14,082 nt of DNA from JANOAR01 sp031411235 (GCA_031411235.1 JANOAR010000059.1:1-14082); one strand, 5' to 3'; positions 1 to 8,072 are shown, numbered from the stretch's first letter. Notes: generated by a model from the letters alone, not told the origin. Made by a program: numbers and translations.

Positions 1-65
1 CCGTTGAAGATTTAATCACCCACAAAGTCGCTGAACTCATGAAACAAACCACGGGTTCAAAATAA
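1..65 (+). CDS. 3' end of an unidentified gene (partial)
   Basis: The window opens inside a reading frame (codons from base 3) that ends at TAA 63-65. The visible C-terminus is VEDLITHKVAELMKQTTGSK, a charged, probably helical tail. The frame is the only plus-strand one free of stops here, and it ends 21 bases before the stop codon of the convergent glycosyltransferase gene. Twenty residues are too few to name a family. It is called coding because of the clean tail and the convergent layout, not because of any motif. Confidence 0.5.
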   Translation, partial: VEDLITHKVAELMKQTTGSK

Positions 66-86
66 GCGTCCAGGAGTTACTCAGCT

Positions 87-2018
87 TCAAGGCGGGGTAT
101 GCTTGTAAATCTCGCGCGTGGAGTTTTCAAACAAACCGTAGAGAACGTGGGTGCGCTGGAAGAGGGTCTTGTCTTCGAAGAGTTTGAATAACTCGGGGAA
201 ATACGTTTCGCAGAAGAGGCGGTTGCTGAAGTTGATGAACAGCGGGCGATTCTCGGCATTGGACTTGGCGATGAGGGTGCGCAGTTCATCGGCGGTTTGG
301 AAGCGCTGCATGGCGGGATCGTAGGCTTCGGTGAAGAAGGTGAAGCCTGCGGTGATGGCGTCCTTGCCATAGTCGGGGTGGCGTGGGTTGGTGACGCTGC
401 GGACGAGGGCGATAGACTCGCGATTGGGCTCGATGGGGTGGAGGGTGAGGTTATTGCGCTGCTCGCGAGCGACATGTCTGCTTATAAAGCAACCGTACAT
501 GCTGAGTAACGAGAAGTACACAATAGGCGTGGACTGATACCACTGAGAAAGCGAGCCTCTGCCGCGCCGGTACGCTTGTATGGAGTCAAAAATATGTGAC
601 ACCGCTGGAGCCGCAGCCACACTCAGCAGCAACACCACTGCGGGGAAGTAAGGCACGAGATACCAATGATAAGGCCGCACGCCCATCTTCAGCGTGTGCA
701 GCAACATCAGCGCGGGAGCGCCTAGCAACAGCACTAACAGGCAGCGATGGTTCCACGAGCGCTGCCACACGAGGCGGATGCCGAGGCCTATGCCCCCGAT
801 GAGTCCGATGCCGGCAGCGACGGCGAGTTTGAGGGGATTGCCACTCATCTGCTCCAGTGACACACAGAAGGGATTGCCCACTTGCCACTCATGCCAGGGC
901 ACGCCGTAGAGCGTGTAGCCCAGGGCGTCCTGCCACCATGCGGTATCCATGTTTCCTGCGAGTGGCTGTTGTTTCATGAAGGTGAGGAGCTGAGGCAGAC
1001 ACGGAGCCATGAGGCCAATGACGAGCATGGCGGCGAGCACCTGAGTGACGAACCAGCGGGTCAAGAAGACGCGGCGATCCTCGCCCAGCGAGGGGTCTTT
1101 CCATAGCATGAGCAGCAGCGAGGCATTCAGCGCGACGAGCAGGTAGATGGTGCCGAAGTAGCTCCAGAAGGTGAAGAATTCCGCAAAACCCAGTGCCAGC
1201 CACCAGCGCCAGCGCCCCGTCTGCACACAGCGCCCCGCGAGGCCGATCAATAGCGGCACACACAGCAGTACGAAGCCATAACCCCGCGCATCACCACCGA
1301 AGCGCACGAACCACGGGTGCTGGGCATAATAGAACAGCACGACCCACATCCCGCCCGCCCAGCCCCACACCCGTGCGGCCCAGGCGAGGGCCAGGATGCT
1401 CAGCAGTCCGGCGATGTAGCTCGGCAGACGCATCAATGTCTCGTTGAACCACGGGTCGGTCGGCCCAGTCTTGGCGACAAAAAAAGTGTCGTGGCAGAGG
1501 CGCGAGAGAACGGTCTGCGCGATGTGATTGGAGCCTCGGCTGAAGAACCACAGCGTCTCGGCCCACGGTGTCGGCGAGAGCGTCACGCCGCCATCGGGTT
1601 GCTGCGTGACCTCGTCGGCGATGAGTCGTTTCATCACCCATTCCTCATCGCCCCAGAGCGACTGGCCGAGTCGCTGGGCGTTGATGCCCGCCGCAAGCAA
1701 AAGCACGCAACTGATGACGATACACTCGAACTTGCCATAACGTGTGCCCTCGCCCGAGAGCGCCGCGTGCTCTTTTTTCAGCGGGCGTGCGATGAAGGTG
1801 CTGCCCGCGAGCAGCAGCGCCGCGAGGCCAGTATTCACCACGAGCCCACGCCACAACCAGGGCGCGACGTAGAAATGCGTGGGCACCGATTTACCCTCGG
1901 CGATGCGTTTCTCGATGCGCTGCTCGGCCTTCACCGGGCGATCCACGGCGATGAGCGTGATCGCGAGCGCGAGGAAGAGAGCGCCGAGGATGGCAGGGGT
2001 AGGCGGGAGCTTGGGCAT
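87..2018 (-). CDS. GT39-like integral membrane glycosyltransferase (GT-C fold)
   Basis: A 643-residue polytopic membrane protein. A first hydrophobic segment lies at residues ~8-25 and a second at ~56-76. A third, ~98-112, is followed by SLWGDEEWVMKRL (D124-E126). An acidic Asp/Glu pair in the first large external loop is the catalytic-site signature of the ArnT/PMT-type GT-C enzymes, which use lipid-linked sugars on the outer face of the membrane. Many more hydrophobic segments follow, then a segment with PYHWYLVPYFPAV, and a soluble C-terminal part of ~130 residues. The acceptor could be a lipid, a protein or a glycan; nothing here decides it. The start is the ATG at 2018; no Shine-Dalgarno is visible. 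The gene stands alone, diverging from the coiled-coil gene at 2163. The family call is by topology and motif only. Confidence 0.7.
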   Translation of the reverse strand: MPKLPPTPAILGALFLALAITLIAVDRPVKAEQRIEKRIAEGKSVPTHFYVAPWLWRGLVVNTGLAALLLAGSTFIARPLKKEHAALSGEGTRYGKFECIVISCVLLLAAGINAQRLGQSLWGDEEWVMKRLIADEVTQQPDGGVTLSPTPWAETLWFFSRGSNHIAQTVLSRLCHDTFFVAKTGPTDPWFNETLMRLPSYIAGLLSILALAWAARVWGWAGGMWVVLFYYAQHPWFVRFGGDARGYGFVLLCVPLLIGLAGRCVQTGRWRWWLALGFAEFFTFWSYFGTIYLLVALNASLLLMLWKDPSLGEDRRVFLTRWFVTQVLAAMLVIGLMAPCLPQLLTFMKQQPLAGNMDTAWWQDALGYTLYGVPWHEWQVGNPFCVSLEQMSGNPLKLAVAAGIGLIGGIGLGIRLVWQRSWNHRCLLVLLLGAPALMLLHTLKMGVRPYHWYLVPYFPAVVLLLSVAAAPAVSHIFDSIQAYRRGRGSLSQWYQSTPIVYFSLLSMYGCFISRHVAREQRNNLTLHPIEPNRESIALVRSVTNPRHPDYGKDAITAGFTFFTEAYDPAMQRFQTADELRTLIAKSNAENRPLFINFSNRLFCETYFPELFKLFEDKTLFQRTHVLYGLFENSTREIYKHTPP

Positions 2019-2162
2019 GGGGCAGGGCAGGGGAGTGGAACCGAAAAGTGCCCATGAAAACCACGGAATGCACGGAAAAGAAAGGCAGGGGTATTCCCTG
2101 ATGCCTGAGAGCTAGATTGTCGAATGACACCGCGCCTGCTAGGCGTATCCTTCGGCCCCCCT

Positions 2163-2714
2163 ATGGATTCCCCCACCTTTCTTCAACAACTGTTCTCCCC
2201 GTTGAATACCTTCGTCATGGGCTTCGCCCTGGGCAGCGTGTTCCTCATCATGTCGATCTTCTCGCATTGGAAAACCAAGCGTGAAGCAGGTCGGCATCGC
2301 AACCTGCTCAGCGACAAGCTGGATCTGGATGCCAAACAAATGCAGCAGACGGGAGCCGAGCGCACTCGCCTGGCCAAGGAAAATGAAAACCTGCGCATCA
2401 AGGTCGCTCAACTCAATGACAAGCCGCACAACAAGCTCGCGCGTGAGCTTGAAATCTATGTGCGTGCCGAGAAGAAGATGACCATCGGTGCTCCTGGTTT
2501 TGGCAGTGCCTGGGAGATGGCCAAGGCGGAGGCCGCAGCGCAATTGAAGAGCGAGGAGTCAGGCGATTCCCTGCCGCAACGATTGTTTAGCAAACTGCTC
2601 GGCAGTGGCACGCCCTCGAACGTGGTGCAACTTCCTGCGGCTTCCTCCACCGCCTCCACCGGGGTAAGTAGCCGCGATAGTAGCGCTACGAATGGCAATG
2701 GTGATGCGGCGTAA
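2163..2714 (+). CDS. Membrane-anchored coiled-coil protein, function unknown
   Basis: A 183-residue protein starting MDSPTFLQQLF. It has one membrane segment near the N-terminus (residues ~16-35, FVMGFALGSVFLIMSIFSHW). This is followed by a strongly charged stretch (~36-105) rich in K, E, R, Q and L, with heptad-like spacing as in a coiled coil, and by a Ser/Thr/Ala-rich disordered tail after residue ~145. It probably sits in the inner membrane with the helix and tail in the cytoplasm, because the residues after the membrane segment are basic (KTKREAGRHR). An upstream ATG at 2124 would add 13 residues; I prefer 2163 because the membrane helix then follows closely. I do not recognise a family. 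Confidence 0.65.
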   Translation: MDSPTFLQQLFSPLNTFVMGFALGSVFLIMSIFSHWKTKREAGRHRNLLSDKLDLDAKQMQQTGAERTRLAKENENLRIKVAQLNDKPHNKLARELEIYVRAEKKMTIGAPGFGSAWEMAKAEAAAQLKSEESGDSLPQRLFSKLLGSGTPSNVVQLPAASSTASTGVSSRDSSATNGNGDAA

Positions 2715-2801
2715 TAGGCGTCGTGGGCTGATGGCGCGTTGTGTTGCGGGATGACTTCAAGCTTGCACGCCTAGGCTGGTTCGTTGCATCATCGCTGGCC
2801 C

Positions 2802-3419
2802 ATGCTGCCTACCTTGCTTCACCTTATCGCTCTGCTCACGATGAGCCTCGCGCTTGTCGCTGAGGACATGGTGGCGCTGACGGTGGCGGACACGACGGTC
2901 GTTCCCGGCAAGCGTGTGGGCCTCATCTCGCAGTACTCGTCGCTGAGCACCTTGCAGGCTCTCTATGGCGGCAACAGTATCCGCTGCTGCCAACTCGATG
3001 CAGGTGAAGGCGAGCTGATTGCCGGGGCGAAGCTCTTTGAAGGCACCGACCGTGCGCTAGACATCGTGTGGGCCGAGGATGGCATCGAGAAACGCATCGC
3101 CTCGATACGCATTATTGGCCGCGCCTGGGTCTTCAATGGCGGGCTGAAGCTGGGCATGACGCTGGCCGAGGTGGAGAAGGTGAATGGAGCAGCATTCAAG
3201 GTCGCGGGCTTCGACTGGGACGGCGCTGGTTATGCGACCTTTGAAGGCGGGCGACTCGCGGGCGGCGTGATTCTGCGCTTTCGCCCCACAGAGAAAAACT
3301 ACAGCGCCGATGCTCGTGGCGATGTGCGACTGATGTCGGATAACCCGGCGCTGGAAACGGCACACCCAGTGGTCGAGAGCATCACGGTGACGTTCTGTGG
3401 CGCAGAGGCCATCCGTTAG
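2802..3419 (+). CDS. Secreted hypothetical protein
   Basis: A 205-residue protein with an N-terminal signal peptide (MLPTLLHLIALLTMSLALVA, likely cleaved before EDM). The mature part carries GLKLGMTLAEVEKVNGAAF followed by KVAGFDWDGAGYATFEGGRL. An arrangement of this kind (a start-of-domain 'G-x-x-L-x-E-x-E-K-x-N-G' helix and then a Gly/Asp/aromatic strand) occurs in small exported proteins of Bacteroidota and relatives, but I know no function for it. Two adjacent Cys (CC, in SIRCCQLD) are present. An upstream ATG at 2784 would add MHHRWP, which makes a poorer signal peptide, so 2802 is chosen. The gene ends 18 bases before the pseudouridine synthase and may be cotranscribed with it. Confidence 0.65.
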   Translation: MLPTLLHLIALLTMSLALVAEDMVALTVADTTVVPGKRVGLISQYSSLSTLQALYGGNSIRCCQLDAGEGELIAGAKLFEGTDRALDIVWAEDGIEKRIASIRIIGRAWVFNGGLKLGMTLAEVEKVNGAAFKVAGFDWDGAGYATFEGGRLAGGVILRFRPTEKNYSADARGDVRLMSDNPALETAHPVVESITVTFCGAEAIR

Positions 3420-3437
3420 CGCTGCGAATCAAAGCCC

Positions 3438-4013
3438 ATGCTCATCGCCTTCCACAAGCCCTTCGACGTGCTCTCGCAGTTCACCCAGGAGCATCCCAGC
3501 CATCGCACGCTGGCGGAGTTTGGCTTTGCCCCAGCGGTGTATCCCATCGGTCGCCTGGATCGCGATTCCGAAGGGCTGCTGCTGCTCAGCGATGAACCTC
3601 AGTGGACGGATCGGTTGCTCAATCCAAAGCGAGCCCACCTGCGCACTTACCACGCCCAGGTGGAGGGGTTGGCGAGTGATGAAGCCCTGGCAAAGCTGCG
3701 GCGCGGCGGGCTGGATTTGAAAGACTTTCGCACGCTGCCCTGCGGTGCCGAGCGGCTGCCCAGCGAGCCCGACCCTGCGCCGCGTGTGCCCCCGATTCGC
3801 GTGCGCAAAAACATCCCCACCTCGTGGCTGGCACTCACCCTCACGGAAGGCAAGAACCGCCAAGTGCGCCGCATGACTGCCGCCGTGGGCTACCCCACGC
3901 TGCGGCTCATTCGCGTGCAGATGGGTGGGCTTTCACTGGCAAGCCTCGGGCTAAGCGAAGGCCAATGGCGGGAGCTGCGCGCAGATGAAGTGAAAGCGCT
4001 TTTGGGGAAGTGA
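3438..4013 (+). CDS. rluE: RsuA/RluE-family 23S rRNA pseudouridine synthase
   Basis: A 191-residue enzyme that converts a uridine in rRNA to pseudouridine. The family signature GRLDRDSEGLLLLSD lies at residues 38-52, with D41 as the catalytic aspartate. A later conserved block is LTEGKNRQVRRM, followed by LRLIRVQMGGLSL. The N-terminus MLIAFHKPFDVLSQF begins directly with the catalytic domain, so there is no S4 RNA-binding domain. This short form matches RluE (in E. coli it modifies U2457 of 23S rRNA) better than RsuA or RluB. The exact target in this organism is inferred from family only. It starts 18 bases after the secreted hypothetical. The stop codon lies inside the left arm of a long inverted repeat. 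Confidence 0.9.
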   Translation: MLIAFHKPFDVLSQFTQEHPSHRTLAEFGFAPAVYPIGRLDRDSEGLLLLSDEPQWTDRLLNPKRAHLRTYHAQVEGLASDEALAKLRRGGLDLKDFRTLPCGAERLPSEPDPAPRVPPIRVRKNIPTSWLALTLTEGKNRQVRRMTAAVGYPTLRLIRVQMGGLSLASLGLSEGQWRELRADEVKALLGK

Positions 4014-4090
4014 TGAATGATGAGTGATGAGTGATGAGTGATGAATGCCGGATTCAGTTATTCATCATTCATCACTCATCATTCATCACT
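4009..4090. repeat. Long inverted repeat between convergent genes, possible bidirectional terminator
   Basis: The left arm (from 4009) and the right arm (ending 4090) are complementary over 22 bases without mismatch. The pairing extends by about 6 more base pairs after a G-T wobble. Both arms consist of short TGATGAG/TGATGAA-type tandem units, and the loop contains GCCGGATTC. The element starts inside the rluE stop region and ends just before the stop codon of the convergent L,D-transpeptidase gene. A strong stem with no poly-T tract could end or stabilise transcripts from both sides. Confidence 0.6.
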
Positions 4091-5107
4091 TCACCTCACG
4101 ATCACCTTCGCACCTGGCCTTATCAGCGCAGGCAGGCGTATCGCATCCCAGTTGGCGAAGCGCACGCAACCTGCGCTTTGGGCTCTGCCGATGGTGCGGG
4201 GCATGGCGGTGCCGTGCAGGCCGATGCCGCTCTTGCTGATGCCCGCCCACAGGATGCCCACGGGGCTGTTGGGGCCGGGCGGCACTTTGATGGCTTCATC
4301 GCCACGCTCGCCTTCTTCGAGGAATTTCTTGTCGTAGCGGAAGTTCGGCGTGGTCGCCATGTTCACCACTTTCCACTGCCCTCGTGGGATGAACTGCGGC
4401 TTCCCTGGCGTGATGGGGAAGGCCGCGAGCATGTTCTCCTTGGCATCGTACACGGCGGACATACGCTCGGTGGTGTCGATGACCACGGTGTGCGCACTCA
4501 GCAGCGGATCGCTGGCGAAGGATTGATACTTCTTCACGTCCTCGATCTTGAAGGGCCGCACATTGGGCACTAGCACCATGTCGCCAGGGCGCAGCTCATT
4601 CAGGTCCTTGCCGGGGTTCGTTCGGGCTAGGAAGGACTCGTCCGTGTGGTAGCGCTCAGCGATCAGCTCCACCATGCTGCGGTAATCCATCGCGGGGTAG
4701 CCCTCCCAGTCCTGGGGTTGCTCTGGCAGCTCGGGATTCACATGCTCAAAGAGGTCGGCACGCACCTTGTGCGAGGCTAGGGCGAGAGGCACGCGAGCCT
4801 GGGCCTCGCGCAGCACGTAGGCCCAGTTATAAATGTCGCGGTGGCCGTGGGCATAGTTCCAGTTCACCACCGCCTTGTAGGAGAACTCGCCGAGCGCTCC
4901 GTCGATTTTGCCAGGGCCGAACAGCGATTGATCCAGGTAAATCTGCACGCGCAGGATGGTCTCTTTGTCCTTCGGCACACCATCGCCCATGCCAGCGCTG
5001 CCATCATCGCGAGTGGCCGCTGGCCGCTGCCCAGGCGCGAGTGTGGCCGAGCAAAATAGAACCGAGAGAATGAGGCAGCGAGGGAAGCGAATCATGCGGG
5101 CGAGCAT
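4091..5107 (-). CDS. Exported L,D-transpeptidase (YkuD domain) with PG-binding and LysM-like segments
   Basis: A 338-residue enzyme predicted to cross-link peptidoglycan stem peptides by 3-3 bonds, or to attach proteins to them, in the periplasm. An N-terminal signal peptide is followed by a peptidoglycan-binding-1-like segment (VQIYLDQSLFGPGKIDGALG) and a LysM-like segment (LIAERYHTDESFLARTNPG to LRPGDMVLVP). The YkuD catalytic domain is at the C-terminus. Its active site is GLHGT (H298) and SAGCVR (C314); most family members have SHGC, and the Ala variant is a known one. The start at 5107 has GAGGGGG about 11 bases upstream; a start at 5095 (MIRFPRC) is equally compatible with the signal peptide. 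It lies 42 bases downstream of the SGNH hydrolase gene on the same strand, so the two may be cotranscribed. Confidence 0.85.
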   Translation of the reverse strand: MLARMIRFPRCLILSVLFCSATLAPGQRPAATRDDGSAGMGDGVPKDKETILRVQIYLDQSLFGPGKIDGALGEFSYKAVVNWNYAHGHRDIYNWAYVLREAQARVPLALASHKVRADLFEHVNPELPEQPQDWEGYPAMDYRSMVELIAERYHTDESFLARTNPGKDLNELRPGDMVLVPNVRPFKIEDVKKYQSFASDPLLSAHTVVIDTTERMSAVYDAKENMLAAFPITPGKPQFIPRGQWKVVNMATTPNFRYDKKFLEEGERGDEAIKVPPGPNSPVGILWAGISKSGIGLHGTAMPRTIGRAQSAGCVRFANWDAIRLPALIRPGAKVIVR

Positions 5108-5149
5108 AACGAGTGATGCCCCCTCAGTGCAACCCATGGCTCAACCCCA

Positions 5150-6082
5150 TCAGTGATTCTGCGTCGCCAGCACGGCGCGATGCGCCGTCTCCTGCAAATA
5201 GCGCGTATCAGCGGCGGAGAGCCCCTTCGGCGAGAAGCTGTTGCCCACCACGCAGTCGCCAAACAGCACCTCATACCACACGCAAGCCCCCAGATACTCG
5301 CCCGCCATATTCGCGTGGTGGCCATCCATACCGAGCGTTTGCTTGCCCGTTTTTCCCACCTTCCACTGCCAGCCCAGGTTCAGCGAATGGGTCTGGTCGG
5401 GCAGCATCGGCGGCTGCGCTTTTTGGGGGTCAAACGACGTGTCCGGCTTGTAGCCCCAGGCCGGGTCGGTGTTCGCCAGTTGGAAGGCATTGCCCACCGG
5501 CAGGAGTCGCGCCCCGAGCTTCGTGGCGATGCTTTCATACGCCAGTGTCAGCTTCTGGTGCATGGCGTCCTGCGTTGTCGGTTCGCCTGCTTTGCCCGTC
5601 GGCTTGGTGAAGCGCACATCATCACTGCGATACGCCCAGGTCTGATGCACCAGCAGCTTCGCCGTAGGGGCGGCAGTTTTGATCAAGGCCACCAACTGAC
5701 TCGCGAAGGGCTCATAAGTCGCGCTGTCGTGGCTCTTGATGCTTGCCTGTTGAATCGTCACGAAGTCCCACGGCTGGGCCGCGAGTTCCTGCTTCAAGCT
5801 GCGCCCATTCGAGTACAGCCCCGCCTTGTCCTTCGGGTCTTTTTCATGCTTCGCCGCCTTCCCCGCGTGCAGTTCCAGCGACGCCCCACCGACGACGATG
5901 CCCTTATGAATCAGCCCATGCCCGCCCGCCTTCGCCAGATCCGGCAAGTAATGCGTGGCATTGGCCGAGAAGCTGTTGCCAATGGTGAGCAACCGCACGG
6001 TCTTCGCTTCAGCAGCAATGACCGGTTGGCTGGCGAGCGCGAGCAGCGCGGTGAGGAGGGAGGAGCGGGCGAGGGATGACAT
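5150..6082 (-). CDS. Exported SGNH/GDSL-type hydrolase (DUF4886-like)
   Basis: A 310-residue secreted protein with a signal peptide (residues 1-24, ending VIAAEA). Block I is LLTIGNSFSAN, with S37 as the expected nucleophile. The C-terminal catalytic pair is in GMDGHHANMAGEYLG (D253, H256), giving the D-x-x-H of SGNH enzymes. Between them are WDFVTIQQAS and LLVHQTWAYR, as in DUF4886-type members. Such enzymes hydrolyse esters, often acetyl groups on polysaccharides; the substrate here is unknown. The start is the ATG at 6082; a longer frame to 6130 begins MIFNGRRGYSRS, which would hide the signal peptide. It is the first gene of a possible two-gene unit with the L,D-transpeptidase. Confidence 0.8.
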   Translation of the reverse strand: MSSLARSSLLTALLALASQPVIAAEAKTVRLLTIGNSFSANATHYLPDLAKAGGHGLIHKGIVVGGASLELHAGKAAKHEKDPKDKAGLYSNGRSLKQELAAQPWDFVTIQQASIKSHDSATYEPFASQLVALIKTAAPTAKLLVHQTWAYRSDDVRFTKPTGKAGEPTTQDAMHQKLTLAYESIATKLGARLLPVGNAFQLANTDPAWGYKPDTSFDPQKAQPPMLPDQTHSLNLGWQWKVGKTGKQTLGMDGHHANMAGEYLGACVWYEVLFGDCVVGNSFSPKGLSAADTRYLQETAHRAVLATQNH

Positions 6083-6227
6083 AGGTTTGTAGCGAGAGCG
6101 CGAGTATCCACGCCGCCCATTGAAAATCATCTAAACTCTCCCCGCGCACGGTGCAAAGGGGCATCATGGGTTGCGCCCGGCAGCCAAAGGCGGTCAAATG
6201 CAAGCCTCAACAGGATAGCTTAAAACC

Positions 6228-7241
6228 ATGAAATCTACCTACGCCCCACCCTTCGCCGTCACCCCCAAGACGCTGGAACTCGTGGCACAGATCAGCGAGG
6301 AGATCGGACGCCAGGGACTGCGCAGCGATGCCGCGCTGACTCCTGCCCTGCGGCGCAACAACCGACTGCGCAGCATCCATGCCTCGCTGGCCATCGAGAA
6401 CAACTCGCTCTCCCTGGATCAAGTGACGGCGGTGATCGCAGGCAAGCGTGTGCTGGGGCCACCGCAGGAGATCCAGGAAGTGCGCAATGCCTTCGCTGCC
6501 TACGAGGCCATGGAGAACTGGACGCCACACTCCGCCAATGACCTGCTGGCTGCGCATCGGCTGCTGATGACAGGATTGGTGGATCATGCAGGCCGCTACC
6601 GAGCAGGTAGCGTGGGCATCGCCCAGGGTACGCAAGTGGTGCATCTGGCCCCGCCTGCGGATCGCGTGACAGGCTTGATGAATGACCTCCTGGGCTGGCT
6701 AAAACACACCGATGTGCATCCGCTTGTCGCCAGTTGCGTGTTCCACTACGAGCTGGAATTCATCCACCCCTTTGCCGATGGCAACGGGCGCATCGGGCGG
6801 CTGTGGCAGACGTTGATCCTCAGCCGCTGGAAACCTCTGCTGGCCTACCTACCGGTGGAGAGCGTCATCCGCGAACGGCAGCCAGAGTATTACCAAGCGC
6901 TGGCCGCCGCAGACAAAGCCGGACAGTCCACTGCCTTCAACGAATACCTCCTCTCAGCCTTGCTCCAGGCACTGCAAGAGGTGCCACCAACCGATCAAGT
7001 CGCCGACCCAGTCAGCGACCAAGTCAAAGCACTGCTCAAGTGCTTGGGCAACCGCACATGGAGCGCCCTGGAGTGTATGAACAAGCTGGGACTGGCCCAC
7101 CGCCCCACCTTCCGCCAGAACTACCTTCAGCCCGCTCTGAATGCGCACCTGATCGAGCGCACTCTGCCCGACAAACCCAACAGCCGACTGCAAAAATACA
7201 GGCGCATCACCCAGCGGCAGCTATTGAGGAATCCTCAATAG
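6228..7241 (+). CDS. Fic-domain protein (predicted AMP-transferase) with N-terminal inhibitory motif
   Basis: A 337-residue Fic protein. The active-site motif HPFADGNGRIGR (residues 180-191) is complete: H180 is the catalytic base and D184 is the metal ligand. An N-terminal inhibitory helix motif S-x-x-x-E-N occurs at SLAIEN (53-58), so this is a class II, self-inhibited Fic with its antitoxin-like element in the same chain. The region after ~250 (DQVKALLKCLGNRTWSALEC to HLIERTLPDKPNSRLQKYRR) looks like a winged-helix DNA-binding domain, common in this Fic group. These proteins usually AMPylate target proteins; some regulate their own promoter. An AGGA at 6212-6215 lies 12 bases before the ATG. 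The stop codon lies in a 21-base palindrome. Confidence 0.9.
   Translation: MKSTYAPPFAVTPKTLELVAQISEEIGRQGLRSDAALTPALRRNNRLRSIHASLAIENNSLSLDQVTAVIAGKRVLGPPQEIQEVRNAFAAYEAMENWTPHSANDLLAAHRLLMTGLVDHAGRYRAGSVGIAQGTQVVHLAPPADRVTGLMNDLLGWLKHTDVHPLVASCVFHYELEFIHPFADGNGRIGRLWQTLILSRWKPLLAYLPVESVIRERQPEYYQALAAADKAGQSTAFNEYLLSALLQALQEVPPTDQVADPVSDQVKALLKCLGNRTWSALECMNKLGLAHRPTFRQNYLQPALNAHLIERTLPDKPNSRLQKYRRITQRQLLRNPQ
7221..7241. repeat. 21-base perfect palindrome overlapping the fic stop codon
   Basis: Ten bases (CTATTGAGGA) and their exact reverse complement (TCCTCAATAG) flank one central A. There is no loop, so it is more like a dimer-binding site than a hairpin terminator. It spans the last codons and the TAG of the fic gene. 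Confidence 0.55.
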
Positions 7242-7344
7242 TTCAAAACGAGGGTGGGCGGGAGGTGACCCGCAAGGGCACCTTTTACAGCCTGGAGGCC
7301 ATCATCGCCGTGCGCCGATGCCCAGCACCCAACGATGGGGCTGC
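7226..7344 (+). pseudogene. Remnant resembling a RhuM-family (Fic/RM-associated) protein
   Basis: Directly after, and overlapping, the end of the fic gene, a plus-strand frame reads IVQNEGGREVTRKGTFYSLE followed by AIIAV (7238-7312). From memory, RhuM-family proteins have a segment of the form VQ-EG-REV-R---YNLD-IISVGYRV, ending soon after with TQFRRWA. Here the frame leaves the family pattern after AIIAV, but one frame over, at 7327-7338, TQRW appears, as if a frameshift and short deletion had occurred. There is no start codon and no upstream part. It is probably a decayed fragment left by recombination behind the fic gene. The match is by memory and short, so it is tentative. Confidence 0.45.
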
Positions 7345-7424
7345 CAAATGGGAAGAAGAGCGCGGGTGGCAAGAGCCTCCGTACGTCCTAGCATTCACTG
7401 TGACGATCACCATAGGGCAGGGCA

Positions 7425-8072
7425 TCACCGCCGCCCATTCAGAATCAGCTCATTCATCTTTGCCCGCAGCGTCTCCAGGTCAGCGAGGGTGGGCGGATCA
7501 TTCGCAAACGGCGAATCCAGCGTGCTCACCGCGTTGGTATTGTTGCTCGTGCCGCTGATCGCGCTGGCGAGCTGGGCACTGCTCACTTCGCCGGGTAGGC
7601 CCTGTGCGCCCGTGCCGCCATCGTTGCCGTTGGAACCGCTGCTGCCGTCCTGGCCGCGCGGGATGCCAAAGATCAAGCGCACGCTGCTGCCGTCGAAGCT
7701 GCTCTGGATGGTCGCGTTGTCACCAGGACTCAGCGTGTTCACCCCATCCACGATGAAGCTCGTCACCGGCGGACTGCTCACCCCATCCTGACCGCGTGGG
7801 ATGCCGAAGGTGAAATGGACGTTTGTGCCATCGAAGCTCGCGCTCACGCTGGCACTGTCGCCGGGATTGAGCGTGTTCACCGCATCCACGATGGCTAGGG
7901 CAAAGGCCGGGCCTTGCGGGCCTGGATCGCCGTCATTGCCTGGGATGCCTTGCTGGCCCTGCGGTCCCGCAGGGATGCTTTGAATGAGGTTGAACAGCGC
8001 CATCAGATTGTCCCGGATGACTTGCGAGACGAGCGGCGCGTGGTTGGCAGGTTGGGTAGGGTCGAAGGGCAT
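7425..8072 (-). CDS. Collagen-like protein with two repeated beta modules
   Basis: A 215-residue protein. Residues 1-34 are helical (SQVIRDNLMALFNLIQSI). They are followed by a Gly-X-Y run (36-54, GPQGQQGIPGNDGDPGPQG). Two similar modules come next: 56-97 (IVDAVNTLNPGDSASVSASF to FTFGIPRGQDG) and 106-143 (IVDGVNTLSPGDNATIQSSF to LIFGIPRGQDG). A second Gly-X-Y run (143-161) and an Asn/Ser-rich linker precede a C-terminal helix, DLETLRAKMNELILNGRR. Modules ending in FGIPRGxxG before collagen repeats occur in phage-tail-fibre-like and surface collagen-like proteins, which trimerise. No signal peptide is visible. The start is the ATG at 8072; the open frame continues upstream to 8189 only through a low-complexity pyrimidine repeat. 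Confidence 0.75.
   Translation of the reverse strand: MPFDPTQPANHAPLVSQVIRDNLMALFNLIQSIPAGPQGQQGIPGNDGDPGPQGPAFALAIVDAVNTLNPGDSASVSASFDGTNVHFTFGIPRGQDGVSSPPVTSFIVDGVNTLSPGDNATIQSSFDGSSVRLIFGIPRGQDGSSGSNGNDGGTGAQGLPGEVSSAQLASAISGTSNNTNAVSTLDSPFANDPPTLADLETLRAKMNELILNGRR

Noticed and set aside
1317..2057. 246-residue plus-strand frame opposite the glycosyltransferase
   Set aside because: Antisense shadow of a clear membrane protein; no domain.
4091..6082. Dedicated antagonism or toxin module from the L,D-transpeptidase and SGNH pair
   Set aside because: Both are ordinary exported envelope enzymes with intact common motifs; no immunity or delivery gene is next to them.
6734..7558. 274-residue plus-strand frame overlapping the fic gene
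   Set aside because: The first part is the out-of-frame reading of the Fic active site. Only the short piece after 7226 has meaning, as the possible RhuM remnant.
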